Shown: one piece after another, positions 45,359 through 56,036 of the stretch
Layout of the letters: every line of letters begins with the position of its first letter
Position numbering within the stretch: position 1 is the stretch's first letter
From: Brachypodium distachyon
Taxonomy: Eukaryota > Streptophyta > Magnoliopsida > Poales > Poaceae
Direction: 5' to 3'
Assembly: GCF_000005505.3 (NCBI RefSeq)
Contig: NC_016134.3
Coordinates: forward strand, 29,835,584-29,899,583
DNA: 64,000 nucleotides
Notes under the pieces: model-generated
The model's database searches: none
Seen by the model: the letters and a program-made list of their open reading frames with translations, nothing else
What the model was told of the DNA's origin: nothing
Translations under genes and position numbers: made by a program

Positions 45359-46682
45359 ATGATGAATTCTGCCCCGAGCAAGGCCATGGCAAGCACACAG
45401 CAGCTGGGCGAGATCCGTCGTCAGCAGCGTGCGGACGGGCATGCGGCTGTGCTGGCCATTGGCACGGCGAACCCGCCCAATTGCGTGTCCGAGGACGAGT
45501 ATCCCGACTACTACTTCCGTGTCACCAAGAGCCAACATCTCACCGACCTCAAACACAAATTCAAGACAATGTGTAATTAAGCTAGCTAGGCAGAAAGAAT
45601 CATGCTATGTCCTCTATATATATATGTATATGTATATCATCGTCTGACTTGTTTCAATTTTAATCTGCGCAGGCGAGAAGACATGCACGGAGAAGCGCTT
45701 CTTCCACCACACGGAGGCGCTCCTGGACGCGCACCCTCATTTCCTCGACCGCGGGAAGCCCTCCCTCGACGCCCGGCTGAGCATCGCGGCCGCCGCTGCC
45801 CCGGGGCTCGCCGCGCAAGCCGCAAACAAGGCCATAGCCAAGTGGGGCCGTCCGGCCACCGACATCACCCACCTCATCGTCAGCACCAACGCCGGCGCGC
45901 ACAGCCCGGGCGCCGACCTCGTCCTGGCCTCGCTCCTCGGGCTCCGCGCCTCCGTCATCCGCACCATGCTCCACCTCAATGGCTGCTCCGCGGGCGCCGC
46001 CTCGCTGCGCCTCGCGAAGGACTTGGCCGAGAACAACCGCGGCGCCCGGGTCCTGGTGGTCTGCGTGGAGCTCACCATCGTGGGCTTCCGTGGGCCGGAG
46101 GAGGCCTACCCCCACACTCTCGTTAGCCAAGCGGCCTTCGGCGACGGGGCAGGGGCTGTCATCGTCGGCGCTGATGCCTGCCCTGAGGAGCACCCGCTCT
46201 TCGAGATGGTGTCCGCCTCGCAGACGGTGATACCGGACACCGGGCACGTGCTCACCATGCTGCTCACGGAAGCCGGCCTCGACGGGCATATTCTGACCCG
46301 GGAGCTGATACCGATAGCCGCGGAGAACATCGAACAGTGTATGTCGGATGCGTTCGGGCCGCTTCTTGGGGGAGGAGTTGTTGGCGTTGGAGAATGGAAC
46401 GACCTCTTCTGGGCGGTGCACCCTGGCGTCAGTGCGATCTTGGACAACATCGACAAGGCCCTCCGGTTGGAGCCGGGGAAGCTGTCGGCGAGCCGGGCCG
46501 TGCTGAGGGACTACGGCAACATGCTTGGCGCGACGATCATCTTCGTGCTCGACGAGCAGCGCCGGCGGATGGAGGAGGAAGGAGAAGGGGGTGATAAATG
46601 GGGTGTGATGATGGGATTTGGACCTGGCTTCACCATTGAGACCATGGTGCTGCATGCTACTACCAATCTCAAGAAAAATTAG
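45359..46682 (+). CDS. Type III polyketide synthase (chalcone synthase superfamily)
   Basis: Exons 45359-45572 and 45673-46682 give 407 residues. The 100-bp intron interrupts a Cys codon after the first base (MC72), the conserved intron site of CHS-like genes. Catalytic triad: Cys176 ([10 protein letters not shown]), His321 (FWAVHPG) and Asn354 (DYGNMLGA). [15 protein letters not shown] is the family C-terminal motif. The enzyme would extend a CoA-linked starter with malonyl-CoA and cyclise or release the product. By eye it is closer to the grass bisdemethoxycurcumin-synthase-like group than to true chalcone synthase: the first gatekeeper Phe is kept (GFRGP, Phe210), but where CHS has Phe265 this protein has GLDGHIL with Gly. 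That suggests a larger cavity, so starter and product cannot be named. An inner ATG at 45386 (MASTQQ) is an alternative start. Confidence 0.92.
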
Positions 46683-46748
46683 CATGCATGCGGTTCTTTA
46701 AAACTCGCATCGAATAAAATCAACAAGCACAGTTGCATTAATATATAT

Positions 46749-47010
46749 TACCAGAGCTCTGTTTTCTTCTTTAATTAGCTTCTGAGCTGTATCCAATAAA
46801 AAAGAGAACCCACAAAGTTACATACTTTCTCCGTCCAACAAAGGGTGTCTCAACTTTGAATAAATTTGAATGCATTTATATACTAAGTGATGTCTAAATA
46901 TATTTAAATTTTGACATAGTTGCGTTACTAAGCTATTACCAGAGCTCTGTTTTCTTCTTTAGCTTCTGAGCTGTATCGAATAAAAAAGAGAACCGACAAA
47001 GTTACGTACT
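46749..47010. repeat. Short direct duplication behind the polyketide synthase
   Basis: About 78 bp (attaccagagctctgttttc ... gagaacc(c/g)acaaagtta) occurs at 46749-46827 and 46936-47008, separated by a degraded Stowaway-like segment (tttctccgtccaaca at 46826). Confidence 0.8.
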
Positions 47011-47011
47011 A

Positions 47012-47121
47012 CTTCTGGTCGGAATTACTTGTCGAAATATTATATGTATCTAGACGCTTTTAAAACATAGATACATTCATATTTGGGCAAATTTGAGATA
47101 AGTAATATGGGTCTGAGTGAG
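47012..47121. mobile_element. Stowaway-like MITE
   Basis: Left end CTTCTGGTCGGAATTACTTG, right end aagtaatatgggtctgagtg, flanked by TA (47010-47011 and 47122-47123). Interior words tgtatctagacgcttttaaaa and acattcatatttgggc match other Stowaway copies here. Confidence 0.75.
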
Positions 47122-47127
47122 TATATT

Positions 47128-47397
47128 TGTTGAAGTATAAGTGGATTGCCTAACTCCTTTCATCAGATTGGTCTTTTGGTTGCGTTGGCTAGCGCATGAA
47201 GCTTAACATGGTATCAAAGTCAAGAGGTCTCGAGTTCGAGACCTGGTTGCTGCAATTAAATTGCGGCGCACTTTCGATCCATGTTTAGGCCTGGGGGAGC
47301 CATACGTGAGGGAGAGTGTTGAAGTATAAATGGATTGCCTAATCCCTTTCATTAGATCGGTCTTTTGGTTGCGTTGACTAGTGCATGAAACTCTTCA
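47128..47397 (+). mobile_element. Complete miniature LTR retrotransposon (TRIM/SMART type)
   Basis: Two 81-bp direct repeats, 47128-47208 and 47317-47397, both starting TGTTGAAGTATAA and ending CA, about 85% alike. Immediately inside the left LTR is TGGTATCAAAGT, close to the plant initiator-Met tRNA primer site. Before the right LTR lies a purine-rich tract (gtgagggagag). The 108-bp interior has no coding capacity. Total 270 bp. Flanking 5-mers (ATATT, GTATC) do not match, so the target duplication is lost or altered. Confidence 0.85.
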
Positions 47398-50038
47398 GTA
47401 TCAATTGTTGTGCAAACTTCACTGCACCTTTGTTCTTCTTTTTGTTAGTGCTAAACATAGTCCTGGCCCACACAAGAACAACATATCTAGAGAAGAACAA
47501 AAAGAAGAAACACCATATCTGGATGAGTTTGCATGGTGAGTTCAGCGCCAAACTCACCATATCTAGATTAGAAAGAGAGAGAAGCAACCAAAATTGCCCG
47601 GTACAATATACAATACTAGATACTACCCCGCGCGTTGCTGCGGTACTACTGTTTTCTTCAAACAGGTAGGGAAAGATGCACAAAATACATGAGACATAGA
47701 GAAAGAAATACCATCAAATTTATCAGTACTCATATGAAATGTCGAGCAAATACATTTTGGTACCAACGTACAACATAAATTTGAAAATGCGAAACAAATA
47801 AACTTCAGTACAAACTTACGAAGAATCAGTATTAAGAGGACACTCATATCTTAACATTGTGTATGTGTATTCTAAAGAGTAATCTGCATAAGCAAAAAAA
47901 ATGAAAGAATACTGATTTCAATATGAAGATGCGGTTTGGACTAAAAGAAAGAAAGAAAATAAATGCTTCGTATTCAATTTACGGAATGCAACCTTGTGAC
48001 CTCCAAGAACTCTCACGCTGCAGGAATTAAAAATACAAAATAAACAAAGCATGTATGAATCAAACTTGTTGTAGTCAATCTCGATATTACAAATGAAAAT
48101 TCAGATAAGCAGTCTGTTGACTTTTGCGAGACCTCCAAATATTATGGTTCTTAGCCTGTTAGCCACTCTACAGGTCTGAAGATGATGGTTCCCAGCCAAA
48201 AGATTTTTTTTTCACTATGGCATTTAAATATTGCATTGGCCAGAAATTTCACGGTGTGCACATCTATGCTCATCCAATTTAAGTACTAATATTCAGAAGA
48301 TGAGAGCTGTAATAAAATTCGACGCTGAGAGCTTGATGCGAGCAGTAAGAGTATCAAATAGGAAAAACATCTGCCCATACAATGTAAATAAGAAAAGTAA
48401 AAGATGAGTACAAACCCGAGTAGCAAGAGACATATGAAGCATGTGATGGAAGCACCAACTTTGCACCAATGAAGCCCTTACAGGCAAAACGTCGAACACT
48501 TTGGAGGCATAGCACAATCTGAAAAATCAAAGACTTTCTTGTGGATAGGTGAAAACATGAACGCAAACCTGCTATGGAGGAGCAAGATGGCAATGGAGCC
48601 GGATTCAGAAGCGCCACATTAAATTGTTCTGCATGACATGGATTACGAAGGAGTTCAACAGGGAGAGGGACTCTGGCTATGAACTCGGACTCTACTGTCG
48701 CTATCAAGTGAAATTAGAAGAAGGATTTGAGAGAGCATAAGAAGGGCTCGAGATGACGCCATCTGAAGTTGGTTTTATAGACCACGGAAGAAGATTCGAG
48801 GGTTGGATTCCGACGGCTGGCATTCGGGGCACATTAGTTGCAAATGGGGATTGATTTGCGGAGACGGGTGACTGGTGGCCTGAATTGGTTCGTAGAGCCA
48901 CAGAGATTAATTCCCTGGTCTTGATTTCGCAAGAAACAGTCGATTCAATGAGATTCGAGGCGACGACGGTTGTCCTTCTGTGCACCTGGACGCGTTTGGA
49001 ACGCTCGAAGAAGTAAGAAGAGACGTCAGGCAGTCGGGCTGGGCAGGCAGCCCTCGGGAGGAGATGGGCCAGGGAAGGGCGGTTCAGGTTGGAGATGGGC
49101 CGTGGCTGGAGAAAAAGCCCTACAGGCCATAGCGCTGGCATTGGGGAACCGCCCACGAAGAGATCGACGCATCAACGAGTTACTGGGTTGCCCCTATTTA
49201 GATATAGATGATTCCCTCCGCCTGAAGGCCCATAGTCCTGGCCCACACGACAAGACAGAGCAACAGTGTTTCCCAAGCAGTGGCGCCCTGGTCGCCTGAA
49301 GAGCGCGCGGGGACACCGACAGGCCCGGCCCTGGGGTGCAGGCGGTGCCTAGGGACCCAAATTTTGGGAGGCCCCCTACATTTGTAGGCCTTCTATACAT
49401 ACACATACTGATAATGGGCCGGCCCAGAACGAAACGGTAACTTACTCCTTTTGGCCGATCGCACGCACATCGCTGGCTGGCCCCTTCGCCTTCCTGCCGC
49501 CGCCCTACGCTCCGCTCTGCTTGCCTGCCCGCTCTACTGCATCGCTCGCTGATCGGGGACAGGGGCTGCATCTTTAAGTGATTAGTCACGGCCTGCCTCA
49601 CGGGACGTGAGCACAGACCTGCTGAACATCATCGCTTGACATAAATGTGATATTAGCTTCATTGTTAGTTTTTATGGTGAAACTTTATATGTACATACAT
49701 TAGTTATTATTATTTTTTGTTAAGGGCCCTGACAGGTCCCGAGTACCAATTTCGCACCGGGCCCTGGAAATTTCAGGACAGGGTCTGGACACTTTGGGAC
49801 GTAGAGAGCTGTGCCCCAAAGTCGTGGCGGCATCGCTGTCCGAGTCCCGTTGACGCGTGCATGGAGAAACGGAAGCACCGCCGCCGGTGAAGGGGTGAGG
49901 GACGCACCGTGGTTGCTCTTGGCGGCACGGAGGCAGGACGATGACATCAGGAGGGGATGCGAGAGCGGGGATAATATCTACATTTTATTACTGTTTTCCT
50001 CATTCCGGTCTGTGGCGTGACTTTTTCTCATCCCTGCT
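47398..50038. other. Unassigned, mostly AT-rich, probably decayed transposon DNA
   Basis: No supportable gene. A ccccgcgcgttgctgcggt word at about 47627 resembles acgtgcgttgcaacgg at about 62581, a phrase I associate with grass transposon ends. 49316-49600 is GC-rich with gcccggccctgggg, similar to some hAT ends, but I found no matching target duplication. Open frames at 48354-49156 (minus) show no family. Confidence 0.35.
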
Positions 50039-50545
50039 ATAATTTCTACTCTCTTGAAGTAATATATTCAGGTGGGGAGTCTTTCCCCCCGTGATTGCCT
50101 AAAAAAAAACTGTTTTCCTCATTGAGCAACTTAGATATTAACTTTTTGGCAAGGGAAAAAAAATCCTTGTTTGTCTCCTGCCTGCATCTTATTTGCAGAC
50201 CAGTAGTTATACTAAATCGATATAAGCATAGATCTTGAAATGCTCATATGGCACATAGCTAGATATACATTTCTGGCTTGCCCGATTGTAATTTCGCTGC
50301 AGCTTTATAGTCTGTGCAAATTGTTTTGTGAATCCCCTTATAATTCTTGAGATCAAGTTAATAATCATTGTTGGCCAAAGTGTACACCAGCACAAAAATG
50401 GTATTTGCCAAGAACATTTGCTAAAAAAGATAAACTAACAACTTGACATTCCTTATCTGATCAATATTCTCTTCCAACAATATGATTGTGTCATCAACAT
50501 ATTGCAACAAGGAAAAACCACCACCCCTCAACCTCAAGTGTTATT
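50039..50545. repeat. Approx. 510-bp repeat, copy 1, with a reverse-transcriptase-like fragment
   Basis: Nearly identical to 56037-56587 (starts atttctactctcttgaagta, ends accctcaacctcaag), except for about 50 bp present only in copy 2. On the minus strand the right end translates to GGFSLLQYVDDTIILLEENI, the catalytic YVDD box of a LINE-type reverse transcriptase, followed by RNVKLLVYLF. Only this fragment of the enzyme is present. Confidence 0.8.
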
Positions 50546-50569
50546 CCATGCCCACAAACATATTATTAG

Positions 50570-51483
50570 GAGGTAATAATGTCCGCGATGCATGAACTTG
50601 GCGTGCATGTGCAAATTGGTGCATCAAGTGGAAAATTGGTTCGTTCGGGTGCTTAAACTTGGCACGCGGGGTGCATTTTGGTTCAAAAGGATCAAACTGG
50701 GCCAGACCAAGGCCACGTGGCGTGCCACGTAGCCAAAGAGCACATGCCCCAAGCGCACAGGATTTTTCAGTTCTATGGAATTGGTACATCTAGTTCGTAC
50801 CGGTTTGATTGAAAAGGTAGGGAGGAAAATGAACCGAAATCCCAAGAATAGAATCCCCATCTGTCGACCCTCTTCCGAATTCTCAATCCCTCGCACCCTC
50901 AATATCGCCGGCCGCCGTCCATCGCCATGGCATCTTCGAGCACGTGCAGCTCCATTTGCCACCCGAAATACAGACCCCTCCCACTGATCAAGTGCGCTAG
51001 CTGTCGGTTCCGCGTGGTAGAGAGGTATACGTCTGGAACGCCGGTGATGAAAATGCGTGATTTCGTCAAGTGCGGCAATCACGATGTAAGATCTCTTTTT
51101 TTTCTCAGCAATTTCTGCTACTTCTCCTTCGGATTTGTGGTCCGATAGCCGCAATGATGATGGTATCTACCTCCCTCCCTCGCCGTCCCCGTACATGATG
51201 TCGCCTCACCTCGAACACGAAGGGGGAAGCACTTTGTTATGTGTAGATAAAAAAATAGCAAGGCCTAAATGCAAAGTTACCCTCCCGAGCGAACATCCCG
51301 TGCGCCTCGCGTGTGCTATTTGCCTACGTGGCACACCACGTGGCCTTGGGCTGGTCCGGTTTGACCCTTTTGAACCAAAATGCATGTGCGCGTCAAGTTT
51401 GAACATTCGAACGAACCATTTTTTCCACTTAATGCACCAGTTTGCACATGCGTGTCAAGTTCATGCACGGCCGGGTTTACCTC
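50570..51483 (+). mobile_element. Non-autonomous Mutator-like element (Pack-MULE type)
   Basis: Exact 9-bp target duplication TATTATTAG at 50561-50569 and 51484-51492. The ends begin GAGGTAA on both strands and form inverted repeats about 150-180 bp long (shared: tgcatgaacttg, aagtggaaaa, tggttcgttcg, gcattttggttcaaaa, ccaaggccacgtgg, gtgccacgtag). No transposase inside. The 580-bp interior carries a GRF-type zinc-finger exon. Insertion is next to the 510-bp repeat copy 1. Confidence 0.9.
50927..51085 (+). CDS. GRF-type zinc-finger exon carried by the MULE
   Basis: An ATG at 50927 opens 53 codons ending at a good donor (CACGAT/GTAAGATC at 51085). The translation has the layout of small grass zf-GRF proteins: a Ser-rich start (MASSSTCSS), then YRPLPLIKCASCRFRVVERY with Cys23 and Cys26, and RDFVKCGNHD with Cys49 and His52. 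zf-GRF domains bind single-stranded DNA in nucleases and topoisomerases; the small plant members have no known job and are often transposon-linked (my recollection). I find no convincing second exon with the usual WYWE continuation, so this is a captured fragment or a broken gene. A short 5' UTR-like stretch (50880-50926) is included. Confidence 0.6.
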
Positions 51484-51492
51484 TATTATTAG

Positions 51493-52007
51493 ACAACCCT
51501 TCTTTGAACATGGTAGCCTGCAGAAAATCAGTTGCCGAATTAAATAATCGATCCCCTGTCTTCCTCCTTTAAAACTGACATATTGCATTATACACGGGTC
51601 TACAAAAACCAGCCAGTGGAGATGACAGTAGACAGTACGGTGGCGGCCGGGTCACACGGCCGGCCGGGAGACACTGCACTGCACAACGCACACGACTCCG
51701 AGTGAACCTAAGCAAAGCATAACAGCCTTTTTTCCGTCATGAGTTGATTCTTTGTGCCGATGAGGACAAAGCTGTTTCGAATTTCGATAAGCCGTAGCAG
51801 AGCAGACTCCTTGTCTGGCATGGGTTCAGACAACAGGAATCCCTGTATTTTTAGTACGTACTCGGAATATATACAGCCATTGCCGGCCATCATCCAAATT
51901 AAGCCATGTTGGCCACACCGTCACCCCTGCCTACAATAATCCGAGCTACTCCTCCCCACACATGCATCCGGACATGATTTCTTTGTTAATGCTAGTAGGA
52001 ATATAAT
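51493..52007. other. Spacer upstream of the subtilase
   Basis: No gene recognised; no repeat family identified. Confidence 0.35.
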
Positions 52008-52212
52008 GTTGGGAGAAGATCATCGCAGCTATAGGATAGGAGCATTTTGACATTACACTTGCATTGTTTAAGCTAAAGTATATTAATTGGGAGAAGATCA
52101 TCGCAGCTATAGGATAGGAGCATTTTGGTACTCCCTATGTTATAAAACTCGGATGGGTGAAACTGTTCGTGACCAGCAAACACTTTGACATTACACTTGC
52201 ACTGTTGCACAC
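52008..52212. repeat. Duplicated promoter block of the subtilase
   Basis: ttgggagaagatcatcgcag through aggataggagcatttt occurs at about 52010-52050 and again at 52088-52127. tttgacattacacttgca occurs at about 52047-52068 and 52182-52201. Between the second pair lies an inserted stretch that carries the TATA box. Confidence 0.85.
52141..52147 (+). promoter_or_regulatory. TATA box of the subtilase
   Basis: TATAAAA. A start near 52172 would lie after the in-frame ATG at 52157 and before the ATG at 52214, supporting the latter. Confidence 0.5.
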
Positions 52213-52213
52213 G

Positions 52214-54523
52214 ATGCCGTGCCATGGCAAGAGTCGATGTGCGACGATCTTGGCCGGGGTCGTGGTTGCCGCGGCCTGCATTGTGACAGCAGCAGCGGCA
52301 GCGGCCGATGCCGGCCTGAGCACGTACATCGTCCACATGTCGCACTCCGCCATGCCGGCAGGTGAAGGCTTCACGGAGCGCGGAGACTGGTACGCATCGT
52401 CGCTGCGGTCGGTGTCCGGCTCCGCCGCGGTGCTCTACACCTACGACACGCTCCTCCACGGCTTCTCCGCCCGGCTGACCCGCGCCGAGGCCGAGGCCCT
52501 GGAGGCGCAGCCGGGCGTGCTCCTCGTCAACCCGGAGACGCGGTACGAGCTGCTCACCACCCGGACACCGGAGTTCCTGGGCCTCAACGACGGGGCGCTC
52601 GTCCCGTCGTCGGGCGCCGCGAGCGGCGACGTTGTCATCGGCGTGCTGGACACCGGCGTGTGGCCCGAGAGCCAGAGCTACGACGACGCCGGGTTCGGCC
52701 CCGTGCCGACGGGGTGGAAGGGCGAGTGCGAGGAAGGCAACGACTTCAACGCCTCCGCGTGCAACAAGAAGCTCATCGGCGCCAGGTTCTTCGTGACGGG
52801 TTACGAGGCGTCCAAGGGCGCCCTGGACGTGTCCAAGGCGTCGCGCTCGCCGAGGGACAACGACGGGCACGGCACGCACACATCTAGCACGGCGGCGGGC
52901 TCCGCCGTGCGCGGCGCCGACCTGCTCGGGTACGCGTCCGGGACGGCCCGGGGCATGGCGCCGCGCGCGCGCGTGGCGAGCTACAAGGTGTGCTGGGCTG
53001 ACGGCTGCGTGAGCTCTGACATCCTGAAAGGCATGGAGGCCGCGGTGGCGGATGGCGTGGATGTGCTGTCCCTCTCACTTGGCGGCGCCATGTCTGACTA
53101 CTACCGCGACAGCGTCGCGGTGGGAGCTTTCAGCGCCATGGAGAAGGGTGTCTTTGTGTCCGGTGCGGCAGGGAATGCCGGGCCGGGCGCGGCGACACTT
53201 TCGAACGGCGCGCCGTGGATCAGCACGGTGGGTGCGGGGACGCTCGACCGCGACTTCCCCGCCTACGTCACCCTCGGCAACGGCAAGACCTACACCGGCG
53301 CGTCCCTATACAGCGGGAAGCCACTGCCCGACACGCCGGTGCCGTTTATCTATGCCGGAAAAGCATCCAGTTCCAACAGCAGCAGGGGCGCGCTCTGCAT
53401 GGCTGGCAGCCTCATCCCAGAGAAGGTCGCTGGCAAGATCGTCCTCTGCGACCGTGGCATCAACGGTAGGGTCGAGAAGGGGTTCGTCGTTAAGGACGCC
53501 GGCGGTGTGGGCATGGTGCTCGCCAACACCGCTGCGAGCGGCGAGGAGCTCGCAGCCGACGCGCACGTCCTCCCAGGCTCCGGAGTGGGAGAGAAAGCCG
53601 GCAACGCCATGAGAACCTATGTGTCGTCGGATCCAAACCCGACGGCTACCATGGTGTTCGCCGGCACCAAGGTTGGGATCCAGCCGTCTCCTGTCGTGGC
53701 AGCCTTCTCGTCGAGGGGGCCAAACAACGTGACGCCTGGCATCCTCAAGCCAGATTTGATCGCCCCTGGGGTGAACATCCTTGCGGCGTGGTCAGGGTCC
53801 ATCAGCCCATCGGGGATGGCCCGCGACAACCGGCGCTCCAGTTTCAACATCGCATCGGGCACGTCCATGTCATGCCCGCATGTGAGCGGGCTGGCGGCGT
53901 TGATCCGGTTGGCGCACCGGGACTGGACCCCAGCAGCCATCCGATCGGCGCTGATGACAACGGCATAAACGGCGTACGACAATAACAACAATGAGATCCT
54001 CGATGTGGCCACCGGCCGCCCTGCCACACCGTTTGACATCGGAGCCGGCCATGTGGACCCTAACAAGGCGGTGGACCCGGGCCTAGTGTACGACATGGCC
54101 GCCACCGACTACGTTGACTTCCTCTGCGCCATTAACTACGGGCCAGCGCAGATCGCGGCGCTCGCCAAGCACTCGACGGAGGGGTGCAACACCAACCGCA
54201 CGTACGCGGTGACCGCGCTCAACTACCCATCCTTCTCGGTCACATTCCCGGCAGCTGGCGGCACGGAGAAGCACACACGCACATTGACCAATGTGGGGGA
54301 GCCCGGCACGTACAAGGTGGCGGCCAGTGCCACGGAGGTGACAGTTTCGGTGGAGCCGTCGACGCTGACCTTCACCAAGGCCGGCGAGAAGAAGAGCTAC
54401 ACAGTGAGCTTCGCAGCAGGCGGCAAGCCGTCGGGCACCAACGGCTTCGGTCGGCTCGTCTGGTCCAGCGACTACCACGTGGTCGCCAGCCCTATCCTGG
54501 CGACGTGGACCGGACCGGCATAA
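52214..54523 (+). pseudogene. Subtilisin-like serine protease (subtilase) with one premature stop
   Basis: Single exon. Signal peptide about 1-32 ([18 protein letters not shown]), I9 prodomain about 36-115 ([28 protein letters not shown]), peptidase S8 domain with Asp in [13 protein letters not shown], His in [15 protein letters not shown], oxyanion Asn in GAAGNAGPG, and Ser in [14 protein letters not shown] insert lies between His and Ser ([16 protein letters not shown]). At 53966-53968 TAA stands inside MTTA-stop-TAYDN, where homologues have a Tyr codon. The same frame then continues without damage for 184 codons through GAGHVDPNKAVDPGLVYD and an Fn3-like domain to a stop at 54521. Length without the stop would be 768 residues, normal for the family. 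As read, it yields a 584-residue protein with all catalytic residues but no Fn3 domain, which plant subtilases usually need. Extracellular proteolysis is the family role. Confidence 0.9.
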
Positions 54524-55680
54524 AGCGAAATGTATCACCTCTGTCCGTCCCATATTAAGTGTCGCTGATTTAGCACGACCCGTGAGGCCAACACGCGGCG
54601 GGACGTCTGATCTCGGAAGATAAGAGATTTTCAAAGAGTGTAACTGATGTGTGTCTTTCAGTTAGTAGCTAGCGTGGTGATTTTTTCTTACTGATTTCGT
54701 CCTTCCATTTCACACGTACTTTTGCGTGATTAAGTTGCAGCTCGTAGTTGTTGTGCCATTTTGTCGGATAACTAAGCTGGCATACAATCTCCTGTTAGGC
54801 GAGTGAACTGAGTAATTGATCCAGTTGAGTTTCAAAGAAGAAGTAACTAATTGTGATCCCATTGGGTGTACACCTAAACAGTTGATTTAAAGGAAACGGG
54901 CCAGCATGCAGTCTGTGCACCATGTGATGATATTCCAAGCAGCATGCATGTTCACCGTGGAAACCAAATTTATTCCTCTCTGTTTGTCTTCTCCATGCCG
55001 AGGAATTTGAATAGTTATGTCCCATTTTGATGACCTTGGTCGGCCGACTAGTATAGAGAAGTGCAGTGGCCAAGCTAGACCAGAAATTTAATGGGTTCGG
55101 CCACTAGTGCAAAAACCTTTCAGCTTGTGCGTCCAATGGCGACTGGTGCAAAACATTTCAAACTTCTGAGCGACCGTTCACCCTCTAGTCATGCGTGCCA
55201 AAAAGAAGACATAGGTGCTTCCTCGGCTCGGCTCATTCCTCTGGTGCGTTATCGCCGAGGGGAGCTGCTGCTCTCTGGCGGCCTTGACCGTTGTTGGATC
55301 AGTGAAAAATTCCGAAACGCGGCCCATGGATGTGTATGGCTGATTCCGCCCACATGGTCCAATTGAGCCCATCTGCATAGAGTAAATAACACCACGATGA
55401 CGCCTGTGGCTGGTTCATGATCTAGATCATGCATGCAGCCTCTTGTCTGCTGAGCCTCCTGCACAAGATGCACATTCCCATGTTGTGCATGAACTTTCAG
55501 GTGTGTTTTCTTGTATTCATAGTCCGATGTTTGGGGTTTGCAGGCCAGATTAGGATTGGATTTGCATTTAACGAAATTTTTGTTTTTGTTTATACGTGCA
55601 TGGTGTTGTCCAGGGCGTTATGGGTGAAATCTATCTATCCTCTAAAGGACACGAAACTTGTTATTATTTGGGGATCCTAC
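54524..55680. other. Subtilase 3' flank
   Basis: A Stowaway fragment (tgtccgtcccatattaagtg) begins at about 54541. The rest has no recognised gene or repeat. Confidence 0.4.
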
Positions 55681-55689
55681 TGTTAGGGA

Positions 55690-55965
55690 TTGAGAGAGAG
55701 AGAGAGAGAGGCGCATAAGCAAGAAGTTTGGGAAAATTTCTGGATGGGTCTCAGTCTCACTCAATCCCTTCTCAATGCTATAGCTATGTCATATTGTCCA
55801 CTTTAGACTTTCCATCCCTATATTAATTACACTCTAATTATATAATACACGCCAACACTCACTCTTAAAATGGGACGAAAATATTGTAGAGACCCGTCTT
55901 GATACAATACATAGAGAATCACTTGTCTAGTAGTCCCTTAGTAAGCACATCCGTGAACCGAACCG
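55690..55965 (-). mobile_element. Copia retrotransposon remnant (pol end plus LTR start)
   Basis: On the minus strand 55960-55920 reads RFTDVLTKGLLDK, like the end of the Copia RNase H region. Shortly after comes GAGTGTTGGCGTG, a usual Copia internal-to-3'-LTR junction, so LTR starts near 55855 and runs left to an (AG)n tract at 55690-55710. The rest is missing. Confidence 0.5.
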
Positions 55966-56036
55966 AACGCTCATCTTTAGAGGAAACTCCCACTTCTGAC
56001 CACCGAAATATATAACTTATTTCTACTCATTCCTGC

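Noticed and set aside
45660..46685. 341-codon antisense frame over the polyketide synthase
   Set aside because: Antisense shadow of a GC-rich exon whose sense strand has every catalytic residue.
48655..48762. 35-codon secreted-peptide-like frame (MASSRALLMLSQILLL) on the minus strand
   Set aside because: The only TATA word lies about 10 bp before the ATG, too close to drive it, and no related peptide was recognised.
49316..49810. hAT element suggested by gcccggccctg-like ends
   Set aside because: The proposed ends match poorly and the flanking octamers differ.
50624..51154. 176-codon minus-strand frame in the MULE
   Set aside because: It runs through the inverted end of the element and opposite the zf-GRF exon, which has the recognisable motif.
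52157..52213. Upstream in-frame ATG as the subtilase start
   Set aside because: It lies in duplicated promoter DNA, close to or before the expected transcription start, and would put 19 non-signal residues before the signal peptide.
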